Shown here piece after piece: positions 55,102-62,741 of a stretch of DNA of 64,000 nt. Within the stretch, counting starts at the first letter, position 1. Each line of letters starts with the position of its first letter. Under the pieces are notes generated by a model, which was given only the letters and a program-made list of their open reading frames with translations, was not told the origin of the DNA and ran no database searches. Source of the DNA: Anaerolineaceae bacterium (GTDB lineage: Bacteria > Chloroflexota > Anaerolineae > Anaerolineales > Anaerolineaceae); assembly GCA_029975475.1 (NCBI GenBank), contig JARKPB010000008.1, positions 496,001 to 560,000 on the forward strand, given 5' to 3'. The translations under genes and the position numbers were made by a program.

Positions 55102-57021
55102 ATGACCGCTGGATGCTTTTGTCCATTCTGGGAGGGCACTCTGGATACGCAAAACATCACCCATAATTTCGATACCGGTCAGCCGTCCATTAAGCAGCTG
55201 CCGTCTGGCACGGTTTTGATGGATCGTTACCTGATCCAGGAAGTCATCGGGGTTGGCGGCATGGGATCGGTGTATCGAGCCCGGGATCAACATTTCAAGA
55301 ACGTTGTAAAACTGGTAGCGGTTAAAGAGATGATCAATCAGGCACCTGATCCGCTGGTGCGCAAGACGATTGTTCAGAATTTTGAACGTGAAGCCAATAT
55401 TTTAGTTACGCTCAGCCATCCAAGCATTCCAAAAATCTTCGATTTCTTTTCGTATGATGAACGTTCTTACCTGGTATTAGAGTATGTCCACGGCAAGGAT
55501 ATCGAAGCAATGCTGGCTGAAACCCAGGGGTTTTTCCCGGAAGACCGCGTGATTGGTTGGGCAATTGAGTTATGCGATGTGCTTTCTTATTTGCACAATC
55601 ATAAGCCTGAACCAATTATCTTTCGCGATATGAAGCCGTCCAATGTTATGGTAAACCTTCAGAACCAGATTGTGCTGGTAGATTTCGGGATCGCGAAGGT
55701 GTTCAAAACTGGCCAGAAGGGTACCATGATTGGCACAGAAGGTTACTCTCCGCCAGAACAATACCGGGGTGAGGCAACCCCTCAGGCGGATATTTACGCC
55801 CTCGGCGCTACGCTTCATCACATTCTTACCCGCAAAGACCCGCGGCTGGAGGCGCCGTTCTCGTTTTCTGAACGGCCGATCCGGTCCATCAACCCTTCGG
55901 TAACACCGGAACTGGAGGCGGTCATTATGACATCCCTCCAGTACAATCCTCAGGACCGTTTCCCAACCATTGAGGCTTTCAAAGAAGCATTAATCTCGGC
56001 GGCAAAAAAGACCGGTGCGCTGTCGCGTCTGGTCTTAAATTCTGCTCCGCTGGCGACCGATCAATCCATCAAACCTGTGTGGACGTTCGACTGTGAAGAT
56101 GAAATCCGCGGTACCCCGGCGGCGGACGGCGGAATGGTGTTTGTCGGTTCCTATGATAATAATCTTTACGCTGTGAATGCGGTGGATGGTACATTCCAGT
56201 GGAAATATCCAACCGAAGGCGGAGTGGTTACCCGTCCGGTGATTGCGGATGGGGTCGCGATTTTTGGATCGGAAGACAAGCGCCTCCACGCGATCTCTAC
56301 CCGAACGGGCAAAATGCTCTGGTCATTCCAAACAGATGGACCGGTGCGTTCCTCACCGGTGGTCGCAGACGGCCATGTTTTCTTTGGTTCAGATGACGGT
56401 TATCTCTATGCCGTAAATCTTATCTCAAACCGCCTGGTATGGCGCTTCGACGCCGCAGCTCCAATTCGATCCACGCCGGCGGTGCAGGATGGTTTCATTT
56501 ATTTTGGCACCGACAGCGGTGAATTTATTTGTTCGGATTTCCGCGGACAGGCCAAATGGCGCTTTAAAGCCAAACGCAACATTGTTTCTTCTCCGGTCGT
56601 CAGTCAAGGCGCGGTGTTTTTTACATCCCTGGATTCCACTTTTTATGCTCTGGATGCCAAAAGCGGTTGGGTCATCTGGCGATTCAGACTCGGAAAAGGC
56701 TCGGTTAGCTCTCCCTGCCGGGTTGAAAACCTGGTCATCGCCGGAGCAGCGGATGGATATATTTACGCTCTGGACGCAGCGAATAGCAAAGAAATCTGGC
56801 GTTTTAAGACCGACCATCAGGTGATCTCATCTCCTGCTGTTTTCAGGGATTGCATCTATTGCGGTTCTGCGGATGGTGCTATATACTGTATAGAGTATAA
56901 AACAGGCCGGATGCGGTGGAAATTTGTAACCGGGGGGGCAATAACGGGAAGCGCACTTGTTCATAATGAAATGATTTATTTTGGCTCAACGGACCACGTT
57001 TTTTATGCGCTCCTGCCGTGA
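55102..57021 (+). CDS. Soluble Ser/Thr protein kinase with C-terminal PQQ-like propeller
   Basis: 639 aa from the ATG. The kinase domain (about 43-310) has GVGGMGSV, Lys75, IFRDMKPSN (HRD His replaced by Phe174, catalytic Asp176 kept), DFG 194-196 and SPPEQY. Residues about 335-639 form eight PQQ/WD-type repeats ending mostly in WRF or WKF (MVFVGSYDNNLYAV, VFFGSDDGYLYAVN, IYFGTDSGEF, VIAGAADGYIYALD, IYCGSADGAIYCIE). No TM segment, unlike the kinases at 988-5076, so a cytoplasmic propeller is likely. GGGAGGG at 55131 before an in-frame CTG at 55141 makes that a rival start. First gene of the cassette. Confidence 0.88.
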   Translation: MTAGCFCPFWEGTLDTQNITHNFDTGQPSIKQLPSGTVLMDRYLIQEVIGVGGMGSVYRARDQHFKNVVKLVAVKEMINQAPDPLVRKTIVQNFEREANILVTLSHPSIPKIFDFFSYDERSYLVLEYVHGKDIEAMLAETQGFFPEDRVIGWAIELCDVLSYLHNHKPEPIIFRDMKPSNVMVNLQNQIVLVDFGIAKVFKTGQKGTMIGTEGYSPPEQYRGEATPQADIYALGATLHHILTRKDPRLEAPFSFSERPIRSINPSVTPELEAVIMTSLQYNPQDRFPTIEAFKEALISAAKKTGALSRLVLNSAPLATDQSIKPVWTFDCEDEIRGTPAADGGMVFVGSYDNNLYAVNAVDGTFQWKYPTEGGVVTRPVIADGVAIFGSEDKRLHAISTRTGKMLWSFQTDGPVRSSPVVADGHVFFGSDDGYLYAVNLISNRLVWRFDAAAPIRSTPAVQDGFIYFGTDSGEFICSDFRGQAKWRFKAKRNIVSSPVVSQGAVFFTSLDSTFYALDAKSGWVIWRFRLGKGSVSSPCRVENLVIAGAADGYIYALDAANSKEIWRFKTDHQVISSPAVFRDCIYCGSADGAIYCIEYKTGRMRWKFVTGGAITGSALVHNEMIYFGSTDHVFYALLP

Positions 57022-57039
57022 GCCTCTGCGGAGGGATAC

Positions 57040-57936
57040 GTGACGATTTTTCAGAAATTATTTGGAAAGAAAAAAACAGGCAAATCAGCGGCCGCAGATG
57101 TGCAGACCGCGCCGCTATCCGATGAACAATTAAAAAATGTCAGCCTGCAATCCATTTCAATGAGTCCGCCGCAAATCCTGGTTGGAACTGGGCAGTCGGT
57201 TGGGCAGCAGCGAGAGCATAATGAAGATACCCTGTTCGCGTTTCACGCCATTCTCGCTGATGGGGTGAATGACCTACCTTTCGGGGTTTTTGTGGTTGCT
57301 GACGGTATGGGCGGTCATCAAAGCGGTGAAATCGCCAGCAACGCGGCTGTGCGAGCGATCAGCGGGCATCTCTTAAAATCTTTGTACCTTCCCTATCTGG
57401 TCAACCAGGATAATGGTGGGGTCAGCCTTCTGGAGCTGATGGAAGAAGGAGTTAAATCGGCGCAAGCGGCAGTAACCAGAAAAGCGCCGGGCGGCGGCAC
57501 GACACTGTCCGCTGCTTTACTGTATGGCGACCAGATTACCATTGCCCACGTTGGAGACAGCCGGGTTTACTTTATCTATCCAGATGGCCGAATGCAAATC
57601 CTGACACAGGATCATTCTCTGGTGCACCGGCTGGTTGAACTGGGGCAGATCACCGAGCAGGAAGCTATGATTCACCCGCAGAAGAATGTTTTATACCGCG
57701 CGGTCGGCCAGGCAGAACCCTATCGTCCGGATATCAATACCTATCAGCTGCCTCGGCCTGGTTTTGTGTTAATGTGCAGCGATGGTTTATGGGGCGTCGT
57801 TCCCGAGCAGGAAATCTTTCGTATCATCAAGACGGCGGCCAATCCGTCCGCCGCCTGTCATCAACTAGTTCAGGCGGCCAATAATGCCGGCGGGCCGGAT
57901 AATATCAGCGCAATCCTAATCCAGTATTTACCCTGA
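57040..57936 (+). CDS. PP2C-family protein phosphatase
   Basis: 298 aa. After a short basic/Ala-rich N-terminus: QQREHNEDTLF (motif with metal Asp), VVADGMGGHQSGEIAS, GGTTLSAALL, AHVGDSRVYFI, LTQDHSL, LCSDGLWGV-like MCSDGLWGVV and GGPDNISAILI. All metal-binding Asp are present. It would reverse phosphorylation by the kinase just upstream. The GTG start at 57040 has GGAGGG 5 nt before it. It lies 18 nt after the kinase. Confidence 0.93.
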   Translation: MTIFQKLFGKKKTGKSAAADVQTAPLSDEQLKNVSLQSISMSPPQILVGTGQSVGQQREHNEDTLFAFHAILADGVNDLPFGVFVVADGMGGHQSGEIASNAAVRAISGHLLKSLYLPYLVNQDNGGVSLLELMEEGVKSAQAAVTRKAPGGGTTLSAALLYGDQITIAHVGDSRVYFIYPDGRMQILTQDHSLVHRLVELGQITEQEAMIHPQKNVLYRAVGQAEPYRPDINTYQLPRPGFVLMCSDGLWGVVPEQEIFRIIKTAANPSAACHQLVQAANNAGGPDNISAILIQYLP

Positions 57937-57945
57937 GGGCAGCCA

Positions 57946-59427
57946 GTGGGCGTATTAAAATCGCATTACGAAATTTTGGGGGTACCCGTAGATGCCACTG
58001 CCGATGAAATCAAATCGGCGTATTTTGATATCGCCCGGCGTCTACATCCGGATGTCAATCCTTCTCCAGGAGCTCATGATCAGTTCCTGGAGATTCAGAA
58101 TGCTTATGATGTGCTGGCGGACGCTGCCCGAAAAAAAATGTATGATCAGGAATTTTTTGGCGGTAAAAAGCCCAACATTAATCTCTCCAGCCATATTCGT
58201 TACAGCCGATCTTCTCTGATTAAACTTGACGAGCCTCAGCTTATTTATGTCTTAATCGACGTGGTCAGCACCGCTGAACCTGATTTAGACTCAATTCCAC
58301 CGGCGCATCTGTGTCTGGTGATTGACCGCAGCACATCCATGCAAGGCTCGCGCATGGAAATGGTCCGGGCCAATATTGCTCACCTGCTCGGCCATCTACG
58401 AAAAAAGGATTTAATTTCAATCGTTTTATTTAGCGACCGCGCCGAGGTGATGGTTCCGCCAACTGAAATGTCAGATATCGGGCGGGTCGAAATGCAATTA
58501 AGACAAATCCAGACCGGCGGCGCAACGGAGATTTATCAGGGGCTTGAAGCTGGCATCTCTTTGCTCCGCACTGGCTCCGGGATCAATACAACCAAGATGT
58601 TGGTTCTGCTAACGGACGGGCATACCTATGGCGATGAAGAGCCATGCCTGCGTCTGGCAGAAGAGGTTGCTGCTGAAAACATTTCAATCAACACGATGGG
58701 TATCGGGCATGAGTGGAATGATACCTTCCTGGACCGTCTTTCATCCCTTAGCGGCGGCAGTTCAATTTTTGTTACCGGCACCAAGGATTTATATAACTAC
58801 CTGGATCAGAAAATCCGCTCTATGGGATATATCTACGGACGGGGGGTGCGCCTCGAATATGAGCTCGACCCGAATGTCGAACTGAATTATGCGTTTCGGT
58901 TAAAACCAGAAATCAGCCCGCTTGTATTCGGTTCGCCCATGCAGTTGGGAGATTTGTACCACAACCAGCCCGTGTCTCTGCTGATGGAATTCTTAGTGAA
59001 ACCCATCACCACGGACGTTGAAAGCATGGAACTGTTAAAAGGGCGGCTTTTAATGGAAATCCCTTCCATCCGCCCTCCGCTGGGTCCTATCCACGTCAGG
59101 CTGCGCCGGCCGATTCGCGCAGATATGACGCGCGAACTGCCGCCTTCCGCGATCGTGGACGCACTGGCGAAGTTAACCCTTTACCGCATGCAAGACAAAG
59201 CAAGAAAAGAAGTCGAAGCCGGCGAGATCAGCAAAGCCACCCGCCATCTTCAGTATCTGGCCACCCATTTGCTGGCTCAGGGAAATCGCGAACTGGCACA
59301 CTCAGTTCTGATAGAAGCGGAAAATATTCAACAAAGTCGGAACTATTCCAAAGATGGGGACAAACGAATTAAATATGGGACGCGGGCGCTATTATCCTTG
59401 CCCGCCCCGGAACAGGACCGAATATGA
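57946..59427 (+). CDS. J-domain/VWA fusion protein
   Basis: 493 aa. Residues 1-67 are a DnaJ J-domain with HPD at 34-36 (ARRLHPDVNPS). Residues about 98-290 are a von Willebrand A domain: MIDAS DRSTS at 126-130, GGATEIYQGLEAGISLL, LVLLTDGHTYGD and GIGHEWND. The C-terminal part (about 290-490) is beta-rich then helical (tetratricopeptide-like). The J-domain implies recruitment of an Hsp70; the VWA domain metal-dependent binding of a partner. In TerY-P triads a VWA protein, PP2C and a Ser/Thr kinase go together, and here a J-domain is added. GTG start; it overlaps the next gene by 4 nt. Confidence 0.88.
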   Translation: MGVLKSHYEILGVPVDATADEIKSAYFDIARRLHPDVNPSPGAHDQFLEIQNAYDVLADAARKKMYDQEFFGGKKPNINLSSHIRYSRSSLIKLDEPQLIYVLIDVVSTAEPDLDSIPPAHLCLVIDRSTSMQGSRMEMVRANIAHLLGHLRKKDLISIVLFSDRAEVMVPPTEMSDIGRVEMQLRQIQTGGATEIYQGLEAGISLLRTGSGINTTKMLVLLTDGHTYGDEEPCLRLAEEVAAENISINTMGIGHEWNDTFLDRLSSLSGGSSIFVTGTKDLYNYLDQKIRSMGYIYGRGVRLEYELDPNVELNYAFRLKPEISPLVFGSPMQLGDLYHNQPVSLLMEFLVKPITTDVESMELLKGRLLMEIPSIRPPLGPIHVRLRRPIRADMTRELPPSAIVDALAKLTLYRMQDKARKEVEAGEISKATRHLQYLATHLLAQGNRELAHSVLIEAENIQQSRNYSKDGDKRIKYGTRALLSLPAPEQDRI

Positions 59428-59942
59428 TCTTATGCCCAAACTGCCAACACCAGGAAATTCCAGGAGCGCTCTTTTGCAGCGAATGCGGGGCTCAATTGTT
59501 AACTATGGATCGCGGAATCACACAGTCTATTCAAAAAACGCCGTCTGACAATCTGGACACGGGCAATATTGCCGTAGAATCCCAGATCTATCCATCACCT
59601 GTGGCTGAGGCTGAAGCGGTGATTTCATTACATGTGGTTGAAACCGGAGAGGTGTTAAATTTGGCCGGCAGGACAGAATTCACCCTGGGAAGGGTGGCAG
59701 AAGGGCAGCCGATTTTACCGGATGTTGACCTGTCGCCGTTTGATGCGTATACCGCGGGCGTTTCCCGGCTTCATTCTGCCTTGAAAATTATTAATCAGCG
59801 GGTGGTCATCACGGATCTGGGTTCATCGAATGGTACCCGGGTAAACGGACAAAAAATTGTGCCGCATGTTGATTATCCCCTCAATCATGGTGATATCCTT
59901 GCTTTTGGGAAATTAAAATTACAAATATTAATTAATAAATAG
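59424..59942 (+). CDS. Zinc-ribbon and FHA domain protein
   Basis: 172 aa. An N-terminal zinc ribbon (Cys 4, 7, 18, 21: CPNC and CSEC), a flexible region (about 25-70), and an FHA domain with TLGRVAEGQP, VSRLHSALKI (phospho-Thr-binding Ser-Arg-x-x-His) and LGSSNGTRVNGQKI. It should read phospho-Thr made by the nearby kinase. It overlaps the VWA gene by 4 nt (ATGA type). Confidence 0.92.
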   Translation: MILCPNCQHQEIPGALFCSECGAQLLTMDRGITQSIQKTPSDNLDTGNIAVESQIYPSPVAEAEAVISLHVVETGEVLNLAGRTEFTLGRVAEGQPILPDVDLSPFDAYTAGVSRLHSALKIINQRVVITDLGSSNGTRVNGQKIVPHVDYPLNHGDILAFGKLKLQILINK

Positions 59943-59962
59943 TCTGTTTTAAGGAAGGAAAA

Positions 59963-60202
59963 ATGCCAACCGTCTTAATCCACATTGCCAATGAAGATCC
60001 GGTTGTGGGGGAAATCGAAACTTTACCCGGTCCAACTGACATGCTGATCACAGTGAAGCACCCCAGGCGTAAGGATGGAAAGGATATCCACTATCTTGAT
60101 GCGAATGTGAACACGGTGATCTGGCCATTAAGTCGCATAACCTTTATTGAGGTTATGCCCGGCGTGGAAGAAGAAGAGATTATCTCTTTTGTGCGAGAGT
60201 AA
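59963..60202 (+). CDS. Small beta-rich protein of unknown function
   Basis: 79 aa: [18 protein letters not shown], then alternating hydrophobic strands ([35 protein letters not shown]) and an acidic end (EEEEIISFV). The strand pattern hints at a small beta-barrel (Sm-like), which is only a guess. AAGGAAGG lies before the ATG. It sits 20 nt after the FHA gene and 1 nt before the response regulator, so it may join the cassette. No family recognised. Confidence 0.7.
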   Translation: MPTVLIHIANEDPVVGEIETLPGPTDMLITVKHPRRKDGKDIHYLDANVNTVIWPLSRITFIEVMPGVEEEEIISFVRE

Positions 60203-60203
60203 T

Positions 60204-60929
60204 ATGCCTGAAGAGCGGATCAACAGCACGATCTTGGTTGTAGATGATGAAGAGCGCATGGCCAGGTTCATTCGGCTCAACTTGGAACATGATGGTTTTC
60301 AGGTTTTTGAAGCTTACCGCGGATTGAAGGCGATCCAGGCGATCCGCGATCATTTACCGGATTTGGTGTTGTTAGATGTCATGCTGCCGGATGTGGATGG
60401 CTTTGAGGTCCTGCGCATGATTCGTGAATTTAGCAATATCCCGGTCATTATGCTGACTGCCCGCGGAGAAGAAGACGACCGCGTCCGAGGGCTTGAATTG
60501 GGCGCGGATGATTACATCACCAAGCCGTTCAGCCCGCGAGAGCTGGTTAGCCGGGTGCGGGCAGTGCTGCGCCGGTCGGATTCTTCCGGGGTTGTATCCC
60601 GCGAGATAATTGAGGTTGATTCGCGCTTAAAGATTGACTTTGGAAGGCGCGAAGTGTGGGTCGACGGCGCGCTGGTGAAACTTCGGCCGACAGAATACCG
60701 CCTGTTGTATCATCTGGTTCAGAACGCTGGCTGGGTCCTGACCTATGATCAGATCCTTGCGAAAGTCTGGGGTTACGAATACCGGGATGAATCCCACTAC
60801 GTGCGCCTGTATATCAACTATCTACGTCAAAAAATTGAAAAAGACCCCGCGAACCCCGTCTATATCCTAACGGAAAGAGGAGTTGGCTACCGGTTTGTAG
60901 ATTTCCGAAGAAATCAGCCTGCTGCATAA
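60204..60929 (+). CDS. OmpR/PhoB-family response regulator
   Basis: 241 aa. Receiver ([14 protein letters not shown], phospho-acceptor [13 protein letters not shown], Thr in [10 protein letters not shown], Lys in [11 protein letters not shown]) and a C-terminal winged helix ([45 protein letters not shown]). It starts 1 nt after the small unknown gene. No kinase gene follows; a partner may be elsewhere. Confidence 0.95.
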   Translation: MPEERINSTILVVDDEERMARFIRLNLEHDGFQVFEAYRGLKAIQAIRDHLPDLVLLDVMLPDVDGFEVLRMIREFSNIPVIMLTARGEEDDRVRGLELGADDYITKPFSPRELVSRVRAVLRRSDSSGVVSREIIEVDSRLKIDFGRREVWVDGALVKLRPTEYRLLYHLVQNAGWVLTYDQILAKVWGYEYRDESHYVRLYINYLRQKIEKDPANPVYILTERGVGYRFVDFRRNQPAA

Positions 60930-60987
60930 TGTAACTTTTCGGGTTGGCCGACATCCAATAAGGTGAATTTAACCAGGAGAAATAATT

Positions 60988-61332
60988 ATGATCAACGAAC
61001 CGATCCATGTCACGGACGCCGCTTTTGAAAAAACGGTTTTGCAATCCACGCTCCCAGTCATTGTTGACTTTTGGGCACCCTGGTGCGGACCTTGCCGCAT
61101 GGTTGCCCCGATTTTGGACAAAATTGCCGGTGAGTATGCCGGAAAATTAATCGTTGCCAAAGTCAACACAGATGAGAATCCTGAATGGGCTCAACGCTAC
61201 GGGGTGCAGGGCATTCCGACCATGCTCTTTATCCATAACGGGAAGATCGCCCACCGTCAGGTGGGTGCGCTGCCCGAACCCTTATTGCGGGATGCGATCA
61301 GCGAGTTTGTCAGCCTGACGGCTGAGAAATAA
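60988..61332 (+). CDS. trxA: Thioredoxin
   Basis: 114 aa, standard thioredoxin with WAPWCGPCRM (Cys33 and Cys36), a cis-Pro in GVQGIPTML. It is an electron donor, including for peroxiredoxins such as Bcp at 14214. CAGGAGA is close to the ATG. It lies 58 nt after the regulator and before a bidirectional terminator. Confidence 0.97.
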   Translation: MINEPIHVTDAAFEKTVLQSTLPVIVDFWAPWCGPCRMVAPILDKIAGEYAGKLIVAKVNTDENPEWAQRYGVQGIPTMLFIHNGKIAHRQVGALPEPLLRDAISEFVSLTAEK

Positions 61333-61373
61333 GACCAACAAAAAAGCGCCGGAAAGGCGCTTTTTTGTTGGTC
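61333..61373. terminator. Bidirectional terminator between trxA and murA
   Basis: A perfect 18-bp stem (61333-61350 with 61356-61373) and 5-nt loop, containing A and T tracts usable in both directions. Confidence 0.92.
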
Positions 61374-61381
61374 ATAGGAAT

Positions 61382-62665
61382 TTATTGTTCTTTTTCCCGC
61401 GAAATGCTGGCGCCGAGGGTTTTCAATTTCTCATCCACACGCTCATACCCGCGGTCAATCTGGCCGATATTACGAATAATAGACTTTCCCTGCGCTGAGA
61501 GGGCTGCGGTGACCAGGGCCATACCCGCGCGGATATCCGGGCTTTCCATTTTTTCGCCAAACAATTGAGAGGCTCCCTGAACAATACATCGATGAGGGTC
61601 GCATAAGACAATATGAGCCCCCATCCCAACCAGCTTATCGGTAAAAAACATCCGGCTCGGATACATCCAGTCGTGAAACAGGGTCGTTCCGCGCGACTGG
61701 GTGGCAAGCACGATGGCGATCGACATCAGATCGGTAGGAAAAGCCGGCCATGGCATGACTGTGATTTCAGGGATCGCCCCGCCCAGATCTGGCTCAACTT
61801 CGAGTTTCTGTTCCGAAGGAACCAGGATATCGTCTCCTTCAGTTTCCCAGTGGACGCCCAGCCTTCCGAGCACCAGGCGAATCATTCCAAGATATTGATT
61901 GCCTGCGTTACGAATTCGGATGGTTCCGCGGGTGACAACAGCCGCTCCGATGAACGAGACAACCTCGAGATAATCTGGGCCGATGGTAAATTCAGCACCG
62001 TGCAGTCGGTTAACCCCTTCAATGACCAGGGTGTTGGAACCAATATTTTCAATTTTCGCGCCCATCCAGTTTAGCAGCTGGCACAATTCCTGGACGTGCG
62101 GCTCAGAAGCCGCGTTTCGGATGACGCTGGTGCCTTTCGCGAGGACCGCAGCCATGATCGCGTTTTCAGTCCCGGTTACCGATGCTTCATCCAGTAAAAT
62201 GTCCGCTCCGGTGAGGCCCCTTGCGGAAAAGCTGAAGGTTCTTCCGTAGTTAACCTCAGCGCCTAAAGCGCGCAGGGCAAGCATGTGGGTATCCACCCTG
62301 CGGCGACCAATTACATCACCGCCAGGCGGGGGTAACACCAGGCCCCCCGAGCGGGCGGTCATCGGGCCGGCGAGTAGAATGGACGCGCGAATTTTTTTGC
62401 ACAGGTCCGGGTCCAGCGAAGCGGGACGGACGTCTTTGGCTTCAAATTTCCACGAATTTCCGCTTAAATGGGTTACGTTAACCCCAAGGCTGACCAGCAG
62501 GTCCCGCATTGTTTTCACATCCAGAATCTCCGGGACGTTGTGCAGGATAACGGGCTCTTCTGTTAACAGGCTGGCTGCGATTAATGGTAAAGCGGCGTTT
62601 TTGTTTCCTCCGGGTGTGATTTCACCGCGCAGCGGGTGTCCGCCTTCTATAATGAATTTTTCCAT
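61382..62665 (-). CDS. murA: UDP-N-acetylglucosamine 1-carboxyvinyltransferase
   Basis: 427 aa. EPSP-synthase-fold enzyme of peptidoglycan synthesis. Motifs: GGNKNAALPLIAASLLTEEP, KIRASILLAGP, PPPGGDVIGRRRVDTHMLALRALG, VTGTENAIMAAVLAKG, ITVMPWPAFPTDLMSIAIVLAT. The active-site loop carries Asp117 where most bacteria have the Cys alkylated by fosfomycin; a Cys-to-Asp change keeps activity and gives fosfomycin resistance in other lineages. Confidence 0.96.
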   Translation of the reverse strand: MEKFIIEGGHPLRGEITPGGNKNAALPLIAASLLTEEPVILHNVPEILDVKTMRDLLVSLGVNVTHLSGNSWKFEAKDVRPASLDPDLCKKIRASILLAGPMTARSGGLVLPPPGGDVIGRRRVDTHMLALRALGAEVNYGRTFSFSARGLTGADILLDEASVTGTENAIMAAVLAKGTSVIRNAASEPHVQELCQLLNWMGAKIENIGSNTLVIEGVNRLHGAEFTIGPDYLEVVSFIGAAVVTRGTIRIRNAGNQYLGMIRLVLGRLGVHWETEGDDILVPSEQKLEVEPDLGGAIPEITVMPWPAFPTDLMSIAIVLATQSRGTTLFHDWMYPSRMFFTDKLVGMGAHIVLCDPHRCIVQGASQLFGEKMESPDIRAGMALVTAALSAQGKSIIRNIGQIDRGYERVDEKLKTLGASISREKEQ

Positions 62666-62708
62666 GAATTACTCCCGAGTTGTGAGATACCCCTTGGAAA
62701 TATATTTT

Positions 62709-62714
62709 ATTATA
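62709..62714 (-). promoter_or_regulatory. -10 box of murA
   Basis: TATAAT on the minus strand, 43 nt before the ATG at 62665. The -35 (TTCCGA at 18 nt) is weak. Confidence 0.4.
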
Positions 62715-62741
62715 CCCGCTCTCCTCACGCCTTCGGAAAGT

